From Toxorhynchites rutilus septentrionalis (Eukaryota > Arthropoda > Insecta > Diptera > Culicidae), in NCBI RefSeq assembly GCF_029784135.1, contig NC_073746.1:110020661-110084660 (forward strand): a stretch of DNA of 64,000 nt, given 5' to 3'. The notes beneath the pieces are model-generated. The model made no database searches. It was not told the DNA's origin and saw only the letters and a program-made list of their open reading frames with translations. The translations under genes were made by a program, and so were the position numbers. Shown piece after piece: positions 53,788 to 64,000 of the stretch; the first letter of the stretch is position 1; each line of letters opens with the position of its first letter.

Positions 53788-55091
53788 TACAGGGTTTTCC
53801 AACTTTAAATTCCGAAAGTAAATTGAAATAAAACACACGTAGAATTCGAATTTCGATGAAACTTTTATTTCAAATTAAAGTTTGGTTTATGACATTATGT
53901 GTGAAATACAACATCATTCAAATGTCCACCTAGGGCTTCCTCGCACACCTTGATCCGGAACAGGTAATTTTCGATGACTTATCGGCACATATGGGGCGGT
54001 ATCTCGGTCATAACTTCACGAATGTTGTCTTTCAAATGTTCAAGAGTATGCGGAGAGTTGGCATAGACACGGTCTTTCGCATAACCCCACAAAAAAAAGT
54101 CTAGCGGGTTCAAATCGCATGATCTGGACGGCCAATTGGCATCACCAAAACGCGAAATTATGCGTCCCTCAAATTTCTTTCGCAATATGGCCATGTTCGA
54201 TCGTGTTGTGTGGCACGTGGCGCCGTTCTGCAGAAACCACATGTCATCCGTATCCATATCTTCAATTTGTGGTAAAAAAAAATCGGTTAACATGCGGCCA
54301 TAGCGCTCACCATTCACAGTTACTGTCTCGCCGTCCTCATTTTCAAAGAAATACGGCCCGATGACTCCACCAGACCATAATGCGCACCAAACAGTGACTT
54401 TTGGCGAATGCAATGGCCTCTCAACAATCACGTGTGGATTTTCTGAGCCCCATATACGGAAATTTTGGGTGTTCACATAGCCACCGAGCTCGAAATGTGC
54501 CTCATCGCTGAAGAAAATTTGATGCGAAAATTCAGAATTTTGCTGATGTCGTTCACCCAATCGACGTATGCCCAACGCATTCCATGGTCACCACGCTCTA
54601 ATTTTTGTACCAGTTGGACTTTATACAGATGTACGTGCAAGTCCAAATGCAAAATTCGCCACAATGATGTGTTTGACAAGCCCAATTGCTGAGCACGCCG
54701 TGGAATCGAAACATTCGGGTCATTCTCCACACTGGCAGCAACAGCAGCAATATTTTCGGCCGAACGCACATTACGATGATGCACAGGTTTCACAATATCC
54801 GCTACGGATCCAGTTTGTTCGAATTTACGCACTACATTAGCGATTGTGTGCTCTGTAGGCCGTCCATGACGACCAAAAGCCGTCCGTAATGCTCGAGAAA
54901 CATTTGCCGGTTTTTCATCATTTTTATAGTATAATTTAACAAAATTAACACGTTGTGCGATGCTAAAACGATCCATATTGTAAAATGGCAGACATCCAAC
55001 TAACGATATGACACTTTGGTTGACAGCTATGTCAAACGGTTGTCAGCGCAGGGCTGTATACTTTCGGAAGCCCGAAATGGAAAACCCTGTA
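53788..55091. mobile_element. Tc1/mariner element with DD41D spacing, 1300 bp
   Basis: 53790-55089 flanked by TA. Both ends start CAGGGTTTTCCA, and after a variable 9-11 bp share ttccgaaagta. It encodes one transposase on the minus strand (53979-54976) with a single frameshift. The 41-residue spacing between the last two catalytic positions matches the DD41D (rosa-like) group. Confidence 0.85.
53979..54976 (-). pseudogene. DD41D-type transposase, frameshifted, catalytic Asp to Asn
   Basis: From MDRFSIAQRVNFVKLYYKND the N-terminal part has an HTH region (IANVVRKFEQTGSV) and a second one (SIPRRAQQLGLSNTSLWRIL). Frame one reaches MRWAYVDWVNDISK; the continuation is in the frame opening near 54575, so a 1-nt indel lies around 54540-54550. 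Catalytic block one is FFSDEAHF. Block two is FLQNGATCHT where relatives have QDGATCHT, so the second Asp is Asn. Block three is SRSCDLNPLDFFLWGY; the Asp of PLD comes 41 residues after the Asn. The Asn alone should abolish catalysis. Confidence 0.85.
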
Positions 55092-55850
55092 TATATGTTA
55101 TGTGAACATAAACCATTTTTGGTGTTTTAGATTTGTCTGAAAATCACTAGCTCGATCAGAGAATTTACGCCTGGCAAACACGATTAAACTTCTACAATTT
55201 TCTTCAAATTACCGAATGGAATGCTCGAAAATTCCAATTCATCAATCTTAGTGTTAACGTATGCATTCAAAAAAAAAAAGACTAATTTCGGATGGTGATG
55301 AAAGATATTTTAATGGAACAAATTTTCCTTAAATCTTACGTTCATTAAGCCTATAACAAAAATGATTCAAGGCTGTTGATTCGCAGCAGCAGCACTGTCA
55401 AACAACTTAATGATTTTTTTCATACTGCAAACTCCACCCCACAGCGAAGGATTTGAACATCCTGACACTTTGTGTCCGACAGATATAGCCGATCCGGTGT
55501 TTACAACATCATCTCCCTGCCGCTCCTTAAGCCGGGAGATCGAAGCAACCGGCCAAACGGTGAAGGAGAATCAGGCCAAAATTGACATTTTTATGCGGAA
55601 GCGTCAGACGAGACCGGCCATATCTGAGCAGCAGGCAATCACACAGAAGGAGTAGCTTGAGGTGCTTGAGCTTGAGCTTGAGCTTGGGTAGACTGTACAA
55701 TTGATAGTTGCTCTCCGTGATTGACCTGAACCAATCAAATTGCACAAAGAACACACAGAATGTAGCTTGGGACTAGCAAATCATTCTCGTTGTGCAATTT
55801 TCGGTGATTCGAGCTTTTAATGGTCAATAACGACGCCGGCCACGTCCTTA
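55092..55850. other. Unassigned DNA with CTTGAG hexamer repeat
   Basis: No supported gene; the 81-codon frame at 55410-55655 is not recognised. A short (CTTGAG)n array at about 55660-55688 is followed by ggtagactgtac, a combination I associate with a common Aedes repeat but cannot name. Confidence 0.35.
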
Positions 55851-55851
55851 A

Positions 55852-56183
55852 GACGCGTCCACATTACGCCAATCGGCCTTGGCTGCCCGGTAAAGCTGGC
55901 TAAATGTGGACGTACCGCACGGGCTTGCCGACGTGCCGAAAACCGACTCGAATCAAACCGAACCCAACCCGAAACAAGTGGGTCCGGTTCGAGAAAGTCG
56001 AACCAAAACAAAACGAGGTAAATTAGCGTTGACGACATAGTGCTTCGTGTGTTCGTGACGGCTTCGTGCATCCGATGGGACTTCGGCTTCGTGCACCCGA
56101 TGTGGCGTCCACATTACATAACGAACCGAATATGCCGCCTGGTACTGGCCGATCGTCATCATTCGGCATAATGTGGACGCGCC
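55852..56183. mobile_element. MITE-like element, about 330 bp
   Basis: Ends GACGCGTCCACATTACGCC and, reverse complemented, GGCGCGTCCACATTATGCC. The word (g)cgtccacatt also occurs inside at about 55893-55903 (reversed) and 56103-56115. GC-rich. Non-coding. Confidence 0.65.
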
Positions 56184-56189
56184 TTTATA

Positions 56190-57345
56190 GTCACCAGGGG
56201 AAGGGAAGGAATGTTGGTCGCCCGAAGGCCAAAAGGGTCGCCTCTATAGCGTGGTTCCCTAGCGTTATCATGGAAGGGATAGTTGTTAGTGGGAATGGTT
56301 AAGACGAATTGAAATTCCAAAATTTTTATGTGGTATAAAACGGGGCAGAGATTATCTTCAGGTAACCTGAGAAGGAAAACCTATAAAGTTGATCGGATCG
56401 GCTCTGTTGCATATATTTTTAGTGCACGTACTTTTTATTGAAATTCAATCGCGAAAGCGGATCATTAACTGTGGGAAACCTGAGAAGGTAACCAAGAGAA
56501 CTCCTCATCATTTTGATAGAATCAACATTTTGTTGATTCGACAGGCACAGTCCACCGTTCTTGTGGTCAATGATTCTATAAACATAGTGTTTGGACTAGT
56601 GTAAGCGCCATGCATAAAATTTGAATGAATCTACTATTCCAGCAACATTTGAACAATTTGAATAGAAAAATCGTTCTTTTTTCAATCGTCCAAAACAATC
56701 ATGAATTGGTGAATTTATCAACGATTTCATTCCTAAACTAGTATTATTCGGCACATCGATGTTTATTTTTAAAATTATATTTAATTTTATTTTGGAAATT
56801 GGAACATTGGAACATTTTTCATTATCAATTTTTATCGTTATCAAAAAACAAATATTCGCTCGATTAATCGAATCCTGCAAGTTCGATTAATCAAATGAAT
56901 CGATTATTGTAAAATGTCCCATACTGGGTGTTCACTCAAGTTAACTTCTAACGCATTCGTCTTCTAGAATCGGTAAACACCAATGACTCAGACCATTTCG
57001 TGGATAAAATTAAAAAAACTGGAAGGCTTTAGGACTCAGCTGGATAACTGGATCGAGGAAAAAAGAACTGGTTGAATTCAGTTTAAACTACAACATTGGC
57101 AACGCTGTACGCGGCATGCGTGATCTTTGTATCGTAGAATAAGTAGAGAGAATAGAAAAAGCTGTATAAAAAGAGCACTCTCAGCGTTATTCTGAGAGTG
57201 GAACTATCCAGTCACAAAACACGAGAACCATTCTCCCAACACATCTTAAACTAAAATACAAAACAGAAGATAACAGCGCTAAGATGAAAGTGCCTCTCCA
57301 GCTGAGAGCAATGAGGAGAAACAAAAAGAAAATAATACTTAGCTC
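56190..57345. other. Unassigned DNA
   Basis: No supported gene. Around 57164-57205 there is GTATAAAAAG followed by cactctcag...ctgagagtg, a small hairpin just upstream of the next transposon. Confidence 0.35.
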
Positions 57346-57347
57346 AA

Positions 57348-58448
57348 TAACGGGTGTTAAATAAAAAATGAGATTTTTTTCAATACCTTTCAGTAACTCA
57401 AATAAAGAGCGTAAAATTTTCTTTCTCCAAGAAAATTGCTCTTTGGGCTCCCTGGTAACAGTAGGCGTTTTTGGTTTTGCTAGTTTGCATTTAGTCAAAG
57501 CAAAGATGGCGTCGAAACAGCACGTGCTTGCGAACGCATTGTACGGTTCTACGAAACGCATTTCCAGCAAGGAAAAAAGTTCACGGTGGCACATTTTAAG
57601 GAAGAAAATGTGCCTGTCAGTACGGTATATCGTATCCTGGGTTCCCTGAACGTAGAGCGGAAGGTCGGAAGTGGTCGTCCGGTGACGATAATGACGAAGC
57701 AGAGGAGGACATCGTTAAAGAAGCTGTTTGACAACAAGGACGCAACCAGCCTGCGTGACGCCGGTCGGAAATATGGCTGCTCCCACATTTTGTTCCATCG
57801 GACCCTCAAGATGGAAGGAATTGTCTGCAGGAAGAAGACGAGGTCGCCGGAGTACACGGAGGAGCAGATTGAGACGGTTAAATCACAGTGTCGGTGGATG
57901 ACCAAAAAATACCGCGGGACGTCTTTCGTTCTGGGCGACGAAAGCTATTTTCTGCTGTCCAAAACGCATATTCCAGGAAATGATAATTACTACTCCAGCG
58001 ACAAGTCATCCACATCGCCTGAAGTGAAATACGAGTTCAAGCACAAGTTTGAAAAAAGAGAAAAAAAGAGGAGTAAAAGATACCGTTCGTGCCGAAAGAT
58101 CGTAACCCAACAAACTTGCCCCAGTGCCGTCCAATAGAGGATTTCTTTGGCTCACTCAGTGCCCTAGTGTATAAAAACAATTGGAGGGCCAAGGACACGA
58201 AGCAACTGACTACAAGAATCTGGAATTATATCCGGAAAATGGACGTAAGTGCCGTACAACGTTCTTGTGAGAGCATCGCGACAAAGTTTCGTCGAACAGC
58301 AGACCACGGCCCTTACTCAAACATTCACTGACATTTTTTTGAAGAAAATACATTATGTTATTAATAAAAAATAATGAAATCGATAAAAAAAATATTTTTT
58401 TTTTATGTGTGATTGAAAAAATTCTCATATTTTATTTAACACCCGTTA
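57348..58448. mobile_element. Deleted Tc1/mariner-superfamily element, 1097 bp
   Basis: 57350-58446 flanked by TA. TIRs start ACGGGTGTTAAATAAAA and run about 30 bp (through a gag(a)att block) with few mismatches. The transposase is on the plus strand and lacks its centre. Confidence 0.88.
57500..58331 (+). pseudogene. DDxE transposase, central deletion
   Basis: The start region lies near 57507 (MASKQHVLANALYGSTKR) and changes frame to FYETHFQQGKKFTVAHFKEE, giving the first HTH; SLRDAGRKYGCSHILFHRTL is the second. The first catalytic block is FVLGDESYFLL. After NDNYYSSDKSS about 80 codons containing the second catalytic Asp are missing, and the end appears in another frame: FVPKDRNPTNLPQCRPIEDF, where E of RPIED is the third acidic residue. 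It ends near 58331. Inactive. Resembles the IS630-Tc1-mariner group with RPIED-type ends; exact family uncertain. Confidence 0.82.
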
Positions 58449-58600
58449 CATTCGTTCGCTCACGAAAGAAATAACTTCACTATACTCTCAATTTGTCATT
58501 TTATCTCGCTCATACACACGATAATCAATATAAAAACAAAGGGATATCGATTTCGGACGAAATGCCATCAACAAAATTAACGATGAATATGTTTTGTTTT
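58449..58600. other. Short spacer
   Basis: Nothing recognised between the transposon and the next repeat. Confidence 0.4.
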
Positions 58601-59640
58601 GACGTAGGACTACGTCTTTCATTTCTATACCGGGGTGTAAAATCAAAGTTTCGAAAACGAAAGCGTTACGCCGGAGACCGAGATTTTGAGTGTTAATAGC
58701 TCCTAAACAACTAAACGAAATGGTATGATAAACACTTCATTCGAAAGATAAAATGTCTACGCGTTCTATACTTGTTACTTTCTGATCCAAAAACTTTTTT
58801 CAATAGTCTTAAATTTGCTTTCAAAATAGGCTATTGAAATCACCAATCGGTATATAAGCGAGCGCCGCTCGGAAATCCACTCAGTTCTAATTGAACAGCG
58901 ATTGGAGCATGTTGTCGCTGTTGTGGTGAAGCTCTTCATTTATCATGAAAGCGCGGATGAACGGTGTCACCAAGAGCCTGTTTGTGCACCTTAGGCCAGA
59001 AGGGAATCCATCAGGAGGAGAGTGATGCTACAAACGGTTCCCCGGGAAGATCTCTAAGCAGCCGCTACACACACACACATACACGCACGGAATTCTTTCC
59101 GTTTGGATCGAGAAAGATCCGGAAAATAATCTGCCAGTTCCTCTAGGAATTTAAAAATACATTCATGTGAAAGAGTTTATTTGAATGTTTTCTATCCATG
59201 TAACACTGTGACCCAATATGTTTCAATCAAGTGCTATTAACAGATGGTTATCGAGTTAGCATTAACCACTGGTGGGCTTCCAGTATCGAGGAAAATGTGG
59301 AAATATTTAATCGTTACTGAAAATAATCTGCCAGTTCCTCTGGGAATTTAAAATTACATTCATATGAAAGAGTTTATTTTAATGTTTTCTATCCATGTAA
59401 CACTGTGACCAAATACATTAGGTTTTGTGATTTTTTAATCAATCGCAATCAACAGGATAGCTTCTGAAGATTATTCTTCCCCATCAGTAGGTATTTCCGT
59501 ATCCAATATTGGATGCATAAAACCTTGTGCCTCCAACGTAACGCTCTCGTTTTCGAAGTTCTCCAAATATTCATTCATTCAGAATGAATTCAGATTCAAC
59601 TTCATACAAATGATCTCTAAATCAACGATAGTCCTACGTC
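58601..59640. mobile_element. Element bounded by inverted near-palindromes, with internal promoter
   Basis: The left end is GACGTAGGACTACGTC (58601-58616); the right end is TAGTCCTACGTC (59629-59640). Inverted similarity extends inward: cgaaaacgaaagcgttacg (58652-58670) against cgtaacgctctcgttttcg (59541-59559). It contains a CCAAT-TATA-initiator promoter (58843-58886) and a direct repeat of about 100 bp, 59122-59220 and 59319-59418 (aaaataatctgccagttcc, aaagagttta, atgttttctatccatgtaac). No long reading frame follows the promoter. The 67-codon frame at 58493-58696 crosses the left end and is not called. Confidence 0.6.
58843..58886 (+). promoter_or_regulatory. CCAAT-TATA-initiator core promoter
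   Basis: CCAAT at 58843-58847, TATATAAG at 58851-58858 and TCAGTT at 58881-58886. The TATA start is 32 bp from the A of the arthropod initiator TCAGT, the standard distance. CCAAT directly before TATA is common in histone gene promoters, which is suggestive given the histone stem-loops at 11.85 and 13.9 kb, but no histone frame follows. Confidence 0.6.
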
Positions 59641-59870
59641 GCCCTTGCGGTTATACCATAGATATAACCCACTTCCTGTTTTTCTTCTAGCATTTGGCCA
59701 TATTTCTTTTAACTACTACTCCTATTGCAATCAGTATTTGCAGATAACGATGAACAAATCACTATTTTCTTGTTCCTTGAGCCTCCTTAGCACGTAAGAC
59801 ACTCGCACACACACATGAAAACGAGCATATATATCCGTTCTTGAATATGCGTAATTGATCCACACATCTT
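59641..59870. other. Short spacer
   Basis: The first 25 bp (cccttgcggttataccatag...ataaccca) mirror 33690-33722, outside the motif, so the repeat extends beyond 59640. Nothing else recognised. Confidence 0.45.
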
Positions 59871-59873
59871 AAG

Positions 59874-60057
59874 GCTGATTTAGACGATGCCAGTCAGCGC
59901 TCTAGTTGAGGTATCCAGTGAACGTAGAACAGACACTCTGTCCAAGTTACTTGTACCAGTATCGAACAAGTAATTGGCCTCTAACTTGAACAGAGTGTCT
60001 ATTCTCTATTCACTGGATACTTCAACTAGAGCGCTGACTGGCATCGTCTAAATCAGC
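59874..60057. repeat. 184-bp near-perfect hairpin
   Basis: Arms of about 80 bp starting gctgatttagacgatgccag on both strands, continuing tcagcgctctagttga, tatccagtgaa and agacactctgt, with a loop centred near 59960 that itself contains ttacttgt...acaagtaa. Fewer than ten mismatches by eye. Possibly a MITE or a hairpin RNA source. No target duplication resolved. Confidence 0.8.
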
Positions 60058-60059
60058 GT

Positions 60060-60310
60060 TTAGTAATGCTTTTGTAGAATGCAAAATGCTTTTGGAAACA
60101 TAAGAAAATTTCTCCGCACCACACTTCATAGCGTGATATTCTATTCACACTATACGCGGGATTAAAAACTGCAGTTGAAAACGATGACGCTAACGGAATG
60201 GAATCATGATTGCCCGTGTCGAATCGTGTGATGGTAAAATTTACGCGGAGCAACAGAAAACACGTCCACTCTTGACGATTTCCCGACGGAGATCTCCACA
60301 AAGAACCTAC
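60060..60310. other. Unassigned DNA
   Basis: No gene recognised; the frame 60053-60340 (minus) starts in the hairpin and has no domain. Confidence 0.4.
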
Positions 60311-60311
60311 A

Positions 60312-60432
60312 GTGTTTGGAAAATCTTTGAGTGTTTTCAAAACCCACAGAAAAAGTTTTATTTTCGTTCAAACTGACTCGAATTTACAAAAAGGGGTTGG
60401 GTGCAAGAACTGATCTCAACCATCCATCCGAA
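60312..60432. repeat. 120-bp module shared with 53390-53510
   Basis: Direct match: aaaatctttgagtgtttt, cagaaaaagttttattttcg, ttcaaactgactcgaattta and gtgcaagaactgatctcaac. At 53 kb it lies inside a TIR element; here no such ends are seen. Confidence 0.75.
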
Positions 60433-60555
60433 ACAATTGAAAAAACGAAATCAGCAGACCAACACAAGCATACATGACCGCACTGTCATAAACTGCATAT
60501 GTTCCGGATCAGGTTTCCGAGGAAAGTGACCATTTTATGACCAAAAAAAATCTCA

Positions 60556-61137
60556 TCATGGCAATGGATTCGAGTAGAGAACAAATCAAGATTTTGTGTC
60601 TTGCTGGAATGAGCAACATACAGAACAGATGTCACATCTGTCATATCTGAATTTGAGCAGATTATTCGTGTACAGGACCATCGGACGATACGAGGAAAAA
60701 TGCATAAAATCATCTAGAAGGACCTTGGGGATAGAGCTTTCAAGAAACAGAAGATTCACGCATTATCTCGCAATAATATTCAGCACCTCTGAATGGCTCG
60801 CATCTTCGCCGTTTTGAATCCGTTGGATTTTAGCATTTAGAGTTACATGCTAGGAAAGCTGGGTGAAGTAAACCATATGACTTTGGACACTTTTAAGAAC
60901 CGTTTGCTGAATATCTGGGATGAAATACCGATCGAAGTCGTGCATGCGGCTTGCGATAATTTTGAATAGCGTTTGCGGGCCGTGATCGGAAGCAAAAGCG
61001 AAAGGTTTGACTAAACTAATTCTACTGTAACTTTACTACTCTACCTTGTTAATAAAGAAGAAGAACCAGAAAAGAAAGATTAATTTGTTTTACTTTTATG
61101 GAATAAATAAAGCGTATCACTTCACGGTGACACCCTG
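60556..61137 (+). pseudogene. Mariner-like transposase relic with one TIR
   Basis: An N-terminal block MDSSREQIKILCLAGMSNIQ (from about 60562), and in a shifted frame LFVYRTIGRYEE, form an HTH region. The C-terminal block NPLDFSI...YMLGKLGEVNH and LDTFKNRLLNIWDEIPIEVV ends in HAACDNFE plus stop near 60967. The catalytic core between them is gone apart from NPLDF. The right end, reverse complemented, starts CAGGGTGTCACCGTGAAG next to TA (61138-61139). The left TIR was not found. Confidence 0.75.
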
Positions 61138-61139
61138 TA

Positions 61140-64000
61140 TAATTTATCATGTTGAATCACATGTAGATTCTATTTTTCTTGTTGCCTTTCTGAAATGGTC
61201 ACGATTTCACAAAAAAAAAATCGAAGGGGGGGTATTTTTTAATGTAGGAATTTTTAATATTAAGTTATTTTTTTCTGTAAGTTTTTTTAACAGCGCATTT
61301 AACATATTCAGTGCATGAAGATGTTAACCGCAGATTGCCAGATTGCCTCCCATAGTTTGGTAAGGAGTGAATATTAAAAAATACGCTGATGTTTTTTTAC
61401 CGTTTTCAACGTTTACCGTTTTTTTAAATCGCCCATAAAGTCTCACAGACCGAGAATAATAAATTTTATGTTTTAAGGAGGCTGAATTAAACGACTGTTA
61501 AAACAAAATAAAATTGAAGTAAAAATATTACTGAAATTTTTTCATTCAATTATATCTTTTTCTTTAACCCTTTATAACGCCGTGGTAACTATATTGCCAG
61601 CAACGAAAAATATTTTTTTCGCTGCTCTTGGAATGTTATTTATATATTTTGCGTAGCTAAAACTTTCTAAAGCTACCTGGCAATACTCCATTTTTTGAGC
61701 TGCTAAAAATGTACTATATTAATTTGCGAGTCATTTTTATGGAACAAAACCGCGATTTCAGAACGCCGGCAGAACATTCGTTGAAAATGCAACGAGTTGA
61801 TAAGTTTTTCACTGTAACCGTCCTGTTTAGGATCTACTGTGTAAGATCATGCAGTTTTTTCAATAAAATAAATCGTGCATTTGATGAAAATTTATAATTT
61901 TTAATTTTTTTTAAACTCTGTATAAAAAAAACAGACGAGGCGTGTCTATGATAGTACTTTTTCCTGAATACTCTGGGATATGATAAGAACAGCAGGTTTG
62001 TGTTTTTTCAATTAATTGAATTTGTAAAGGTAATCTGCAATGTTGGTAATTTTAGCAACATGATTTACCGATATCACGATCAATCGCATAAAGATGGTGA
62101 AGTGACTTACTCCAACAGTGAATGCTGAGTATGTGGAATAATTCAATGTTGAGTCCGAGGAGTTATAATGCTAAGAACCAATATTATTTTAATTTTACTA
62201 CTGATCTGATTTTTTCATTATATACTTTCAAATGCAAATTTCCATTCAAATGCAGAAATTTAGGTAATTATAACATTAAAAAAACACAATAGCTTCACTT
62301 TGTTCGCCGTGTACAGAAAATAGTAATTATATTAGCAGCGTTTCAGTGGTTTCTTATATTCATCTATTAGGAAACACTAAGCAATAAGACACTATCGTGA
62401 CAGGCATGTTTGAACTCTACAAAGAATGTGATTCAAATGTAGATTTAGTTTATAGCACATAATACTGACAATGGTTGATTTTCGAACGATGTATGAAAGC
62501 TGTATGGAACTACGTCTGTTATGCGGACAAACAGTGATTTTTCGGAAAGGTTTTTTTCAAAAATGCTCAAATGTTTTCGAACAAAAAAATGTTTGGCTGC
62601 ATGTCAAGCAAACGTATTACATTGCGTAGAATGCATAACGGCAAAAAAGTCGAATTTGTTCATTTTATCGCTTACGTCTCCTATTCAAACATGGGTAGAT
62701 CAGCAGCCAAATGACATTAAAACTACAGTCAAATTAGCCGGAATTGAAGAATGGTTATGGCCACGAATGGTAGAATGAAAATAGCATATCTTCACCGCTT
62801 TTCTGTGTTCGTTCGACAGAAAGAGAGAACATTTAAACTTTCAACTGATGGTCGTGTTTGCGGCTGTTCATTTATTTCTGATGTGACTGTTAGAGCAGAG
62901 CAATGCATTCTTGGTCACGTTCACAGTGCATATTGGGCCGTAACTTTCGTGCAAGGGCAGTATGTGATGGTCATCAAAAATGTCGACCGTTTACAACACT
63001 ACCCTCGTATATGGGTGGAAAGTGAGTTTAGATTCATCTTATCAGCGAAGAAAATTTACACCAATTGATGTATTTATTTATTAAACAATCAAGCCGCAGA
63101 TAATGCGTTTAGTCAATAAAACAATTCCCATGTAAGCCTTTCCCCCTCGCAGGCGCTGTTAATCTGATGGATAAACAATTCGATAATGACCCTGCGGGAC
63201 TCGCTCACCTTTCCCGCGTAAATAGTTTGGCCCGCTGGTCCACTTTGCGGGAAATCGTGCCGTTCCAATCATTGTGCTGCTTTTGATACTGACTTCCCTG
63301 ACTGCGAGTGCTGCATTCGGACAGTTCGATAATTTATTTGGAGCATGAAGGCGCATACACACATTCATCTCGCGTCTCCCGCAGTGCCAGAGCTCCATAT
63401 TGCATAACCCAGAGCTTGACTCCCGGCGGCCACACATTAGTTCTGTGTTGTGCTTTTCTTTCTTATTTGCGCACTACTCGCGCACTTATGCGCTTTCGCT
63501 GTCTCTCGGGGGGAGGTGTAGGGAAGGGTGGCACGATCGGATAATTTATAACTGGAGCATGGCAATCGTGGTCAAAGCTACAAGCAGCGCCAGATATTTT
63601 GTCCCCAAATAGGCTGGTTGGAATATTGTAGGCTATCCGAGGGGACGATTCTGCTCTGTTTGTGCATGCCCCAGCATCTGATCGAGTGGAACATTGATGG
63701 TTTCAGTTTTTTGCCTTGTGTGTTGTCGATGTTGTTGGTGGAAAAAGAGGCTGATGCTTATCTGTGGTTATATGCTGCTTTCAAACGTCCCAGTGAGCTT
63801 AAGTGGAGCTTAAACGAAGAGTTTGATTCGGACCGGGTAATTATGGCTCGTATTATTCAATTTGATTCAGGCGGCCCTGCCTGCCTCGGGTTCGTAATTA
63901 CTGATTGGTCGAAGCATAGATCAGCTGATCTGGCTGTATTGAAACGTGCTTTGGTGACACCTTGTTTGTTTTCCTATTTAGTAGAAAATGCTGATATGAT
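61140..64000. other. Unassigned DNA to window end
   Basis: No supported gene. 61575-61890 contains blocks related to 520-600 and 725-780. Frames at 62521-62778, 62751-63068 and 63159-63437 (minus) are not recognised. 63100-63700 is GC-richer and free of known repeats. Confidence 0.35.

Noticed and set aside
62521..63068. Two adjacent plus-strand frames of 85 and 105 codons
   Set aside because: Looked at as a possible broken gene, but I recognise no domain and no shared protein signature; left unassigned.
1..64000. CRISPR arrays, operons or bacterial-type features
   Set aside because: The minisatellites lack unique spacers, and the sequence is plainly eukaryotic with SINEs, LINEs and TA-type transposons.
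1..64000. Endogenous viral element from an RNA virus
   Set aside because: Aedes genomes often carry them, so I looked for flavivirus- or rhabdovirus-like protein blocks in the long frames and saw none.

Overview
The window looks like repeat-rich genomic DNA of a culicine mosquito, most likely Aedes. It is AT-rich eukaryotic sequence. It carries a complete copy of the Aedes tRNA-derived SINE Feilai, a DD37E Tc1/mariner element of the mosquito type, several mariner relatives, an I-group non-LTR retrotransposon with an RNase H domain, and an mdg1/412-like Ty3/gypsy element. I find no host protein-coding gene that I can support; nearly every long reading frame belongs to a mobile element. Family names are from memory of the families and the organism call is an inference.

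Layout. 0-5.3 kb: a copy of a composite repeat with a 95-bp minisatellite, a decayed hAT transposase, a Feilai fragment, and the outer part of a long inverted-repeat arm. 5.33-11.45 kb: a full-length, apparently intact non-LTR retrotransposon on the minus strand, bounded by a 10-bp target duplication and inserted into that arm. 11.46-15.15 kb: the rest of the left arm, a central region with a mariner scrap and a tRNA-derived SINE, and the right arm; both arms carry a motif matching the 3' stem-loop of replication-dependent histone mRNAs. 15.2-30 kb: mostly unassigned DNA with mariner remnants, SINEs, small TIR elements and a 5'-truncated relative of the big LINE. 30-41 kb: a hAT-type MITE with perfect 8-bp target duplication, a Tc1 relic, the DD37E element, two copies of a TTAA-flanked element, and a mariner. 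42.4-48.9 kb: an LTR retrotransposon with 258/259-bp LTRs and a 4-bp duplication. 49-64 kb: unassigned DNA, a DD41D-spaced mariner relative, a deleted Tc1/mariner element, TIR elements, an element with a CCAAT/TATA/initiator promoter, and a 184-bp hairpin.

How the parts relate. The window is a nested record of transposition: LINE into repeat arm, DD37E element into a dispersed palindrome, gypsy element into a tandem repeat that still has an empty paralogue nearby. Of the elements with recognisable coding regions only the LINE keeps its frames open. The LTR element has near-identical LTRs but broken frames, and the DNA transposons carry stop codons, frameshifts, deletions or catalytic substitutions. 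Two signals are not explained by ordinary TE annotation: the histone-type stem-loops, and about ten copies of a near-palindrome of the type GACGTAGGACTACGTC next to several unrelated repeats.
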